Source of the DNA: Labilithrix sp.
GTDB lineage: Bacteria > Myxococcota_A > Polyangia > Polyangiales > Polyangiaceae
Assembly: GCA_019637105.1 (NCBI GenBank)
Contig: JAHBWF010000060.1
Location: 1 to 43,015 of the forward strand
DNA: 43,015 nucleotides
Direction: 5' to 3'
The notes under the pieces are model-generated. The model did not search any database, was not told where the DNA came from, and saw only the letters and a program-made list of their open reading frames with translations. The translations under genes and the position numbers were made by a program. Of the stretch, positions 29,653 to 36,567 are shown one piece after another; the stretch's first letter is position 1, and each line of letters opens with the position of its first letter.

Positions 29653-29802
29653 CGGCCGCAGCCTAGTACCCGGACACCGCGAATTCGACCGGTTCGTTCC
29701 GCTCCCCCCGACGAGGTCGGAGCGGACCTCGCGCCGCCGCGTGGCCTTCGCCGCGCCGATGACGGGCCTCCGCGCGCGGCGGGAGCCGCAGGAGGCGCGA
29801 GC

Positions 29803-30579
29803 TCAGAGGCAGGAGCAGAGCGGGTCGCCGGCCTGGCAGGTGCACGCCGGACGCGGGGTGCCGCCGCCGGTCGACGCCTTCGAGCCGCCGCCGCCGCCGG
29901 CCTTCACGGCCGCGATGTTCGCTTGCGTCTTGCGCTGCTGCTCCTGCGCCGCGACGAGCTTCGCCTGCGCGGTGGCGCGATCGGCGTCGCTCTTCGCGCT
30001 CGCGATCTCGGCCTGCGCGGCGGTCATCGCCTCCTGCTGAGCCTTGAGGTCGCCCATCAGCTTGTCGAGCTGCGCCTGCTTCTCGGCGATCTCCTGGTCC
30101 TTCAGGAGCTGGATGCGCCGCTGCTCCTGCGCGCTCGAATAGAACGCGTAGCCGCCGCCGGCGCCGCCGAAGACGAGGACCGCGCCGATGCCGACGACGA
30201 GCCACGTGAGCTGCTTCTTCTTCTTGTCCTGCGAGAGCGCCGCGAGCTGACGTTCGTGGTCCTGCTGCTGCTGCATCGCGCGGAGGCGCGCCTGGTTCTC
30301 GGCTTCGTGGCGCGCGCGCTCGACCTCGCCCTGGCGGATCGCGTCGAGGCGGGTCTGCTCCTCCCGCTGGCGCTGCTCTTCCTGGCGACGACGCTCCTCT
30401 TCGGCGCGGAGGCGCATCTCTTCGGCCTCGCGGGCGCGGCGCTCGGCGTCGAGGCGCGCCTGCGCCTCCGCCTGTTCGCGCTGCTTCTTGTCGTCGTCCT
30501 CTTGCCGGATGCGGTCCTCCTCGAGGCTCATCAGCTCCTTGAGGGAGAAGAGAACGGAGGACTCTTTCTGTTCGGCCAT
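29803..30579 (-). CDS. Coiled-coil membrane protein with Cys-rich C-terminus
   Basis: The 258-residue protein has a long charged coiled-coil at residues 20-120 (Arg/Glu/Gln-rich, e.g. RRAREAEEMRLRAEEERRRQ), and one membrane segment at about 125-147 (TWLVVGIGAVLVFGGAGGGY). A second coiled-coil follows (150-225, AQLDKLMGDLKAQQEAMTAA). The C-terminal tail is Gly-rich and ends ACTCQAGDPLCSCL with four Cys. With a basic, charged N-half it is probably anchored with the N-terminus inside and the Cys tail outside. AAGGA before the ATG supports the start. It is unrecognised beyond its architecture, which suggests a scaffold in the envelope. A 28-bp dyad lies upstream. Confidence 0.8.
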   Translation of the reverse strand: MAEQKESSVLFSLKELMSLEEDRIRQEDDDKKQREQAEAQARLDAERRAREAEEMRLRAEEERRRQEEQRQREEQTRLDAIRQGEVERARHEAENQARLRAMQQQQDHERQLAALSQDKKKKQLTWLVVGIGAVLVFGGAGGGYAFYSSAQEQRRIQLLKDQEIAEKQAQLDKLMGDLKAQQEAMTAAQAEIASAKSDADRATAQAKLVAAQEQQRKTQANIAAVKAGGGGGSKASTGGGTPRPACTCQAGDPLCSCL

Positions 30580-30884
30580 GTCGTGGGTCCTTGGGGTCGT
30601 CGGGTCTCCCGAGGTTGCCTGGAAAACGTACCTGCCAGCGCCCAGGTTCGCAAACGATATCGCTCACGAACCGTTCATCGGCGCGCGAGGCTGTCTTCGA
30701 GAGGCGTGCCTTCGCCGGAGCGGAGGCTCGGGGTCTGCGATCGGGGAAGCATGAGGGGCGAGATCCGGCGGGGCGACCGGGAGTTCGACCCACTAGCAAA
30801 AAATGGCTTGGGACGCTTCGCGCGCGGCGTGACCGGGGTGAGAAATCGTTGCGCCGGCGCGCCCACCCGTGGACGATGCGCGCC
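30580..30884. other. Divergent intergenic region with an operator-like dyad
   Basis: This 305-bp gap between the coiled-coil protein gene and the biotinyl protein gene has no supported coding frame. Its main feature is the dyad at 30645-30672. An A-rich patch (AGCAAAAAATGG, about 30794) may be part of a promoter of the rightward gene. Confidence 0.5.
30645..30672. promoter_or_regulatory. 28-bp dyad-symmetric site (operator candidate)
   Basis: GGTTCG, 4 nt, the palindrome CGATATCG, 4 nt, CGAACC: outer and inner arms are symmetric about one centre. It lies about 65 bp upstream of the ATG of the coiled-coil protein, a usual position for a dimeric regulator. Confidence 0.5.
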
Positions 30885-31100
30885 ATGGCGACCAACGTGA
30901 ACGCGCACATCACCGGAACCGTCTGGAAAATCGAAGTCAAGGAAGGTGATGAGGTCACCGAGGGTCAGACCTGCGTGATCCTCGAGTCGATGAAGATGGA
31001 GATGCCCGTCGAGGCGCCGCAGGGCGGGAAGGTCGAGAAGATCGCCTGCACCGAGGGCCAGGCGGTCAACGAAGGCGACGTCCTCCTGACGATCGCGTAG
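30885..31100 (+). CDS. Single-domain biotinyl carrier protein
   Basis: The 71-residue protein is almost entirely a biotinyl domain: HITGTVWKIEVKEGDEVTEG, the modification motif ESMKMEMP with Lys37 as the biotin site, and KVEKIACTEGQAVNEGDVLL. Such free carrier domains serve acyl-CoA carboxylases such as propionyl-CoA carboxylase. No carboxylase or biotin carboxylase gene is visible nearby, so its partner is elsewhere. ATG 30885 was preferred over ATG 30876, three codons upstream, because family members start MATNV-like. Neither has a clear Shine-Dalgarno. Confidence 0.93.
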   Translation: MATNVNAHITGTVWKIEVKEGDEVTEGQTCVILESMKMEMPVEAPQGGKVEKIACTEGQAVNEGDVLLTIA

Positions 31101-31128
31101 GGCGCGGGCCCGGACGATCGCGTAAAAT
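31088..31128 (+). promoter_or_regulatory. -10-like element and 12-bp direct repeat
   Basis: A 12-bp direct repeat (31088-31099 and 31113-31124) overlaps a TAAAAT hexamer (31123-31128), which is close to a -10 box. Transcription would start within a few bases of the TTG start at 31138, so the next gene may be leaderless. No good -35 is seen. Confidence 0.35.
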
Positions 31129-31137
31129 AGCTCCACC

Positions 31138-31530
31138 TTGACGCGACTTCGCTTGCTCCCCGGGGCGCTTAGGCTCTCACGCAACCTCGCCGTGGGGCTC
31201 ACGGCGGCGCTCGGCGCGCTCGTCGTCGCGGCGGCGTGCGCGCCGGAGTCGAGCCGCGTGGGGCCGGGCGGGGAGTGCTTCCTCGCGACGGACTGCGAGC
31301 CGGGCCTCGTCTGCATCGAGCAGGCGAACAAGACGCGCATTTGCAGCGACGATCTGTCGCGCGTGTCGGGCCAGCCACCGGCGGGGGGCGATGGCGACGA
31401 CGACGGCGACGCCGCGAGCGAGGGCGGCGGGCCGCCGTCGCCGGACGGCGCCCCGGTCGAGGACACGGGGGCGCCGGACACGGCCGCGCCGCCCGACACC
31501 GGCGCGCCGTCCGACGCCGGCGAAGACTGA
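31138..31530 (+). CDS. Short Cys-motif lipoprotein with Pro/Asp/Ala-rich tail
   Basis: This 130-residue lipoprotein has a basic N-terminus, a hydrophobic core (LAVGLTAALGALVVAAAC) and a lipobox Cys at about residue 34. A small four-Cys module follows (GECFLATDCEPGLVCIEQ then RICSDDL), of the spacing common in myxobacterial surface lipoproteins, and a disordered Gly/Asp/Pro/Ala tail (VEDTGAPDTAAPPDTGAP). The start is TTG. The signal-peptide pattern supports it. It converges on the MlaD-like gene across a short tandem repeat. Confidence 0.7.
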   Translation: MTRLRLLPGALRLSRNLAVGLTAALGALVVAAACAPESSRVGPGGECFLATDCEPGLVCIEQANKTRICSDDLSRVSGQPPAGGDGDDDGDAASEGGGPPSPDGAPVEDTGAPDTAAPPDTGAPSDAGED

Positions 31531-31603
31531 ACGCGGAGGGCGGCCTCGCGGCGGCTCGGTGAGCCGGGCGGAGGACGCCCCGGCGCTCGGGCGTGCCCGG
31601 CGC

Positions 31604-31666
31604 TCGCGCCGGATCACTCGCGCCGGATCACTCGCGCCGGATCACTCGCGCCGGATCACTCGCGCC
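31604..31666. repeat. 14-bp tandem repeat, 4.5 copies, between convergent genes
   Basis: Four perfect copies of TCGCGCCGGATCAC (31604-31617, 31618-31631, 31632-31645, 31646-31659) and 7 bp of a fifth. The stop codon of the MlaD-like gene (31656-31658) is the one lying in the first copy read on the minus strand, so copy-number change would not alter the protein. Confidence 0.95.
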
Positions 31667-32678
31667 AGAGGAACTTCCAGGGGTTGTGCTTGAGGTCGCG
31701 CACCATCTCCTGGACGTCGTCGAAGATCGCCTCGTCCATCACGAGCGCGCCGACGGTGCCGTTGCCCTTCTTGATGTGCGAGACGATCGACTGCGCGTCC
31801 GCGGCCGTCGCGTTCGCGCGCGCCGCGAGCTGCGCGACGTCGTCGATCGTCTTCTTCAGCTTGGCCTGCTCCTCCTCGCCGCCGATCACCTTCGACGCGC
31901 GGTTGAGGTTCGCGACGGCCTCGCGCGCGTCCTTGATCATCGGGCCGCTGTCGCGCTGGAGCTCGGCCGTGAGCTTGTCGATGTTGTCGATCGTCCGCGC
32001 GATCTTCGGGTTGTCGACGTAGTTCGCGCGCGCGTGCTTCGTCAGCGTGTTCGCCTCCACCGAGAGCGCCTCGAGGTTCTCGACGATGCGGTTGATGCGC
32101 TCGCGGTTGTCGGTGAGCACCGTGTTGAGCCCCTTGAGGAGGCCCGCGGTGTTCGTCGCGATCTCGCTGATGAGCTCGCGGTTGTTCCGGATCCCGTTGA
32201 TCGTCGTGTCGAGGAGCTCGTAGGCCTTCGCGAGGAAGAGGTCGAGGCGCGGGGGGTCGATCCCCTTGACGATCGTGTTCTCGGCGAGGACCGGCTTCTG
32301 CGGCGAGCCCGGCTCGATCGCGAGGAACTGCTCGCCGAGGACGCCCTGCGTCGTGACGTAGAAGTCCGCGTCCTCGTGGATCGAGTCCTTCACCCGCTGC
32401 TCGATCGACACCTTGGCGCGGACGAGCGTGCGACGGTTCGTCCGCGGGTCGATCTTGCCGCCCATGAACGACAGCTCGGTGACCTTGCCGCACTTCACCC
32501 CGGCGACGCGGACGGGCGCGCCCGACTGCAGGCCGCCCGGGTTGTCGAAGTCGACGTAGACCGTGTACGTCTTCTCGAACGAGAGCCCGCCCATGACGAG
32601 GACGAAGGCGGCGAGGATTCCGAGGGAGACGAGGATGAGGATCCCGACCTTGACCTCGATCGATTTCTCCTGAGCCAT
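31656..32678 (-). CDS. MlaD-like MCE domain protein
   Basis: The 340-residue protein has one N-terminal membrane segment (about residues 9-31, VKVGILILVSLGILAAFVLV) and an MCE domain (about 36-120: YTVYVDFDNPGGLQSGAPVR, GVKCGKVTEL, VLGEQFLAIEPG). A long helical C-terminus follows (150-340), predicted coiled-coil, of the kind that forms a tunnel or needle. MCE proteins carry lipids between membranes with an MlaE/MlaF permease-ATPase. No such genes lie next to it here. AAGGAG about 12 nt upstream supports ATG 32678. The C-terminus WKFLWRE stops inside a 14-bp tandem repeat. Confidence 0.92.
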   Translation of the reverse strand: MAQEKSIEVKVGILILVSLGILAAFVLVMGGLSFEKTYTVYVDFDNPGGLQSGAPVRVAGVKCGKVTELSFMGGKIDPRTNRRTLVRAKVSIEQRVKDSIHEDADFYVTTQGVLGEQFLAIEPGSPQKPVLAENTIVKGIDPPRLDLFLAKAYELLDTTINGIRNNRELISEIATNTAGLLKGLNTVLTDNRERINRIVENLEALSVEANTLTKHARANYVDNPKIARTIDNIDKLTAELQRDSGPMIKDAREAVANLNRASKVIGGEEEQAKLKKTIDDVAQLAARANATAADAQSIVSHIKKGNGTVGALVMDEAIFDDVQEMVRDLKHNPWKFLWRE

Positions 32679-32837
32679 GGGAAGCGGTGTCTCCTTCGAG
32701 GCGACGGGCGCCGCTCGTGCGCGCCGCGTCGGACGCCCAACGTTACGGCATCCCGGGCCTCGAAGAAACGCGCTTCCGCACGCCTACGGCCGTGATCTCC
32801 CGCCGTGACCTCCGCGTCGGGCGAGCGCCGGACGCCG

Positions 32838-32862
32838 GCGCCTTCGCGGCGCGCGAAGGCGC
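32838..32862 (-). terminator. Hairpin downstream of the first heme lipoprotein
   Basis: A perfect 11-bp stem with a 3-nt loop starts 27 bp beyond the stop of the minus-strand gene ending at 32889. No T-run follows on the minus strand, but stem strength makes a transcript end likely. Confidence 0.5.
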
Positions 32863-32888
32863 GGCTCTGCCGGCGGCGACGGGCCGGA

Positions 32889-34322
32889 TCAGGGGCTGTC
32901 TTCGCGCGCGTAGACCTTCATGCGGTTCACGACCACGTCGTAGAGCCGGTCCTTCTGGTCCGGCGACGCCGGCGTCGCGAGCGCCCAGCTGTAGTCGGCC
33001 GGGAAGCCCGTGCGGATCTGCGAGCGGCCGGAGAAGGGGAACTTCGACTCGTCCGTGAGCACGCCGTCGAGCGCGTGGATGTCGCCCGCGTGCTGGTGGC
33101 AGCCGATGCAGTTCGTCTGCGCGTTGTGCTCGCCCTTCTCGATGAAGCCGTTCGAGCACCACGTCGTCTTGCCGTGCACGGCGGCGAGCGCGTCTCCGAG
33201 CGAGCCCTCGAACCCGCCGCGCGGATCCTCGTCCTTCTCCTCGAAGTCGGTGACGACGCACATCTTGTAGTTGCTCCAGGGAGCGCCCAGCGCCTTGATC
33301 TCGTCGGGGCGGTCCTGGCCGAAGTCCTCGTCGGGCGTGTCGGACCACCAGACGGTGACCCACACCCAGTGCCGGAGCTCCTTCGTCATGATGTGGAGAC
33401 CGACGAGCGAGTAGCCGGTCTGGTCGGACAGCGTGACCGAGTAGGCGTCCTCGGGGCCCGCGGGCTTCATCGGGACGCCCCGGAGGCTCCAGCCGCCCTT
33501 GTCGAGCTCGCCGCTCACGCGCTTCGACAGCGACTCGGCGCCGGTGTCGAGCGCCGGGAGGCCGGCGGTGACGAGGCCGTCGTTGCGGCGCCACGACGCC
33601 TTGATGACCGCCGCGTCGGCGTCGAACTCGCGCGAGAAGCAGTTGGTGAAGTTGGTCTCCTCCGACTTCGGCGGCGTCTCGACGGTGAGCTCGTCGAGCT
33701 TGCAGCTCGCGATGGTCGGGTAGTCGCCGAGGATGTGCTTCACGTAGCCGGGGCTGTACGCGACCCGGCCGTTGCCGCCGAGGCCGTCGACGCCCTGCTG
33801 GCTGTCGATCTGCGCCAGGCGCGCGAAGTACTCGGCCTCGCTGCTCGGCCCGAGCGCCTTCGCGTTCCAGTCGAAGATGGCGTCGATCTCGCGGTCGGTG
33901 GGGGCGTCGCCGGCGAGGCGGCGGTCCTTGCCGAGGTCGTGGTACATCTTCGCGAACATCCGCTCGATCTCGTCGCCGCCGAACCACGTGCGGAAGAGCG
34001 GCAGCGTCCGCTCGGCGACGGGGCGCGTCGGCGCGGGCGTCGAGCTCGTCTCCGGCTGCGCCGCGATGCGGACGGGCTGGAGCGCCCTCGCCAGCACCTG
34101 CCAGCCCAGCTCGCGCCGCGCCTTCTTCGACTTCGCGTAGCGCTCGGCGTCGGCGTCGGTGTAGCGCACGGCGGGGTAGTCCCGCGCGGGTCCGACCGCG
34201 CGCCGCTCGAGCTCGCGGATCTCCGACTCGCCCTCGGTCGCCTCGTCGGTCTCGTTCAAGGCGCAACCCGCGGCGACGCCGAGGACGCCGAGGAGGCACG
34301 CTGCTGCCGGACCGAATCTCAC
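32889..34322 (-). CDS. Lipoprotein with one c-type heme motif
   Basis: Reading from GTG 34322 the 477-residue protein begins VRFGPAAACLLGVLGVAAGC, a signal peptide with lipobox VAAGC. The frame also extends 28 codons upstream without signal-peptide character. The mature part is unrecognised except for NAQTNCIGCHQHAGDIHALD, a CXXCH c-type heme motif near residue 400. Other Cys (SCKLDEL, NCFSREFD, KMCVVTDF, TTWCSNGFIE) are probably disulfide partners. A Trp-rich stretch (ELRHWVWVTVWWSDTPDEDF) precedes the heme site. It would face the periplasm or the outside. Its neighbour to the right, in the same direction, is another heme-type lipoprotein, which suggests a shared operon or function. Confidence 0.78.
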   Translation of the reverse strand: MRFGPAAACLLGVLGVAAGCALNETDEATEGESEIRELERRAVGPARDYPAVRYTDADAERYAKSKKARRELGWQVLARALQPVRIAAQPETSSTPAPTRPVAERTLPLFRTWFGGDEIERMFAKMYHDLGKDRRLAGDAPTDREIDAIFDWNAKALGPSSEAEYFARLAQIDSQQGVDGLGGNGRVAYSPGYVKHILGDYPTIASCKLDELTVETPPKSEETNFTNCFSREFDADAAVIKASWRRNDGLVTAGLPALDTGAESLSKRVSGELDKGGWSLRGVPMKPAGPEDAYSVTLSDQTGYSLVGLHIMTKELRHWVWVTVWWSDTPDEDFGQDRPDEIKALGAPWSNYKMCVVTDFEEKDEDPRGGFEGSLGDALAAVHGKTTWCSNGFIEKGEHNAQTNCIGCHQHAGDIHALDGVLTDESKFPFSGRSQIRTGFPADYSWALATPASPDQKDRLYDVVVNRMKVYAREDSP

Positions 34323-34418
34323 GTCGTCACCGCTCCCTCTTCTCGGACACGTCGAACTTCGCTCGCCCGTCGAGGCCCCGCTCTCCGGCGGAGCCCCGAC
34401 CGTCACCGTCGCCCTCGC

Positions 34419-36305
34419 TCAGGGCGTGGGGTCCTTCTCCGCCGCGCGGATCGCCCAGTCCGAGGCCACCGTGTAGTACTTGCCCGTCTCGTGATCGACG
34501 ACGAGGAAGTAGAGCCAGCCGTCGGAGCGGAAGTGCGGGTAGAGGGCGAACTGGCCGGGGCCCATCTTCGTGACGATCTGCTTCTTCCCGGTGACGAAGT
34601 CGACCACGATGACGTCGGCCGAGCCCTTCTCGAGGTACGCCGGATCCGGCGACGCGCCGAAGTCCTCCGGCTCGTTGTAGTGGTGGGTCGAGAGGAAGCG
34701 CTCGTCGAACGAGAAGTTCGCCTTGTTGCCCTTGAGGCAGACGTTGCCGATCGTCGTCATGTCGAAGCGGTAGTGACCGTTGACGATCGAGCGATCGAGC
34801 TTCTCGATGGCGTACCCGGCGGCCGTCTTGCCGTCGGCGTCGGCGCCGTAGGCCCAGCGGCTCCCGATGAGCTGACCCGAGCGGCCCATCATCGTGTCGC
34901 CGCGGTACGGCGTCGCGATCTTCACCGGCTCGCCGGCGATCTGGTAGCCCTCCTCGACGTCGTTGCCGACGGCGACGGCCGTGTAGATGTTGATCGCCGC
35001 GTCCTCACCGCCGCGCGGGGGCGTGTCGCGCGCCGACGCGCTGTACTGGCCCGAGTCGCCCGCCCAGATGCTGTAGAGGATGAAGCGGTCGCTGATCGAG
35101 TTGTCGCCGACGACCTGACCGACGGTCTGGTAGAGGCCGCTCGCGGCGCTGAGGCTCGAGCACTCGGGCTCGCCGAAGGTGACGAGCTCGGTCGACGTCT
35201 TCTCGAGGAGGCTCTGGGCGCAGAACTTCGTGCCGCCCTGGAACATGAAGGCCTTGTTGTCCGGCCAGAAGTCCGGGTCGTAGCTCGCCTGCAGGCCGAT
35301 GTCGCGCGACTGGCCGTCGAGCGTCGCCTGGAGGTCGATCGCCTGCGCGCCGCCGGTGCGGCCGCCGCCCGTCGCGACGAAGCGACCGTCGGCCGAGGCG
35401 CGGACCCAGAACGAGTTCGGCGCCGAGAACTCGCGGAGGATGCGGATGTTCGAGCCGTCGAGCGGCCAGCTGCGCGAGAAGGCGTCGTCGACCGCGCGCG
35501 GGAAGATGTCCTTGCCGTCGCGTTGCTGCGCGAAGCAGTTCGTCGGGCTGACCGGGCTCTCCGGGTTCGGCGGCGGGCACGCGAACATCGGCATGCGGTT
35601 CGAGAAGTTCTTCGCCGCCCAGGTCTGGTTCTTCACCGAGATGGTGCGCGCCTTGAGCTGCTCGAAGTCGTCGACGCACTCGGTCGGGCGGTTCTCGCGG
35701 ATGATGTCGTTGACGTGCGGCAGGCCCTTCTGGAACCAGGTGAGGACCGTCTCGTACTGAGAGGCCGTGAGGCGCGGGTAGTCCGCGAGCACCGGCATCA
35801 ACATCTCGCGGCGGAACTCGGCGTACAGCTCCTCCTTGCCGCGGAAGATCTCGGCGAGGAGCTTGCCCTGCTTGAACGTCTCCGGGTGGCGGTTCTCGCT
35901 CACGTTCGCGCCGAGCGCGAGGTGCGCGCCGGCGGAGAGGATGCCCACGCGCTCCGGCGTGAAGCCCGTGCGCTCGTCGTTCGGGTTCTGCCGGAAATAG
36001 TTGATCTTCTCCTCGTTCGAGCGGTCGCTCTCGAGGACGTCGATGGCGCGGCGGTACTGGTCCTGCCAGCCCGAGAGCGTGATCGGGTTGATGCTGTGGC
36101 AGCCCGTAAAGCTGCAGGAGGACTGATCCCCCGACTCCCGGGGGATCTGGGGAGCCCCCATGATCTTGAGAGCGGCCTTCGCCAGATCCTCGTCGGTGAG
36201 GTCGTGGGCCGAGACCTCCGCGTCGTCCTCGACCGAGGAGGAGCACGCGAGGGCCGTCGCAGCGCCGAGGACAACGAGGAGAGCGGTCAAACCGAGCTTA
36301 CGCAT
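34419..36305 (-). CDS. Large lipoprotein with CX4CH motif and propeller-like domain
   Basis: From ATG 36305 the 628-residue protein has the signal peptide MRKLGLTALLVVLGAATALAC with lipobox Cys21. Early in the mature part SSCSFTGCHSINPITLSG carries a C-X4-C-H motif, a rare c-type heme spacing. Further Cys occur in TECVDDF, MFACPPPNP and TNCFAQQ. After about residue 270 come repeated strands (SFWVRASADGRFVATGGGR, FMFQGGTKFCAQSLL, RFILYSIWAGDSG, VIVVDFVTGKKQIVTKMGPG) that look like a beta-propeller of the TolB/PD40 style. It is divergent from another heme-motif lipoprotein and has a -24/-12-like box 15 nt before its ATG. Heme attachment is inferred from the motif only. Confidence 0.8.
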   Translation of the reverse strand: MRKLGLTALLVVLGAATALACSSSVEDDAEVSAHDLTDEDLAKAALKIMGAPQIPRESGDQSSCSFTGCHSINPITLSGWQDQYRRAIDVLESDRSNEEKINYFRQNPNDERTGFTPERVGILSAGAHLALGANVSENRHPETFKQGKLLAEIFRGKEELYAEFRREMLMPVLADYPRLTASQYETVLTWFQKGLPHVNDIIRENRPTECVDDFEQLKARTISVKNQTWAAKNFSNRMPMFACPPPNPESPVSPTNCFAQQRDGKDIFPRAVDDAFSRSWPLDGSNIRILREFSAPNSFWVRASADGRFVATGGGRTGGAQAIDLQATLDGQSRDIGLQASYDPDFWPDNKAFMFQGGTKFCAQSLLEKTSTELVTFGEPECSSLSAASGLYQTVGQVVGDNSISDRFILYSIWAGDSGQYSASARDTPPRGGEDAAINIYTAVAVGNDVEEGYQIAGEPVKIATPYRGDTMMGRSGQLIGSRWAYGADADGKTAAGYAIEKLDRSIVNGHYRFDMTTIGNVCLKGNKANFSFDERFLSTHHYNEPEDFGASPDPAYLEKGSADVIVVDFVTGKKQIVTKMGPGQFALYPHFRSDGWLYFLVVDHETGKYYTVASDWAIRAAEKDPTP

Positions 36306-36320
36306 GGTGCTCCGACCGTG

Positions 36321-36336
36321 TGCACCGCGTGTGCCA
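36321..36336 (-). promoter_or_regulatory. Sigma-54-like -24/-12 element (leftward)
   Basis: Read on the minus strand: TGGCAC, 6 nt, TGCA, with GG and GC exactly 10 nt apart. It ends 15 nt before the ATG at 36305. The transcript would start about 5 nt before the ATG, which would leave the GGAG near 36313-36316 outside the mRNA. Confidence 0.5.
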
Positions 36337-36536
36337 TGAAGCGCACAGGGTGGGATAACGTTCGCGTGCACTAGATCTCGAGGAGTTAGGTTCAACGCGA
36401 TCTCGGTGTGAGAAGATGTAGGCATGGGTAGTTTAGGGCCCGATGGATGACGAATGATCCGCTACCAGCGTTAGACGGGGGGATCGGAATCAAGCACTTA
36501 GCGTCGTTTGGACGTCGCTCGGAGGTTTTCTGGGCT

Positions 36537-36552
36537 TGGCATTGCGGGTGCA
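36537..36552 (+). promoter_or_regulatory. Sigma-54-like -24/-12 element (rightward)
   Basis: TGGCATTGCGGGTGCA with GG and GC exactly 10 nt apart, ending 15 nt before the ATG at 36568, the same spacing as the leftward element. The predicted leader is about 5 nt and there is no Shine-Dalgarno. Confidence 0.5.
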
Positions 36553-36567
36553 CCTACATCCACCGCC

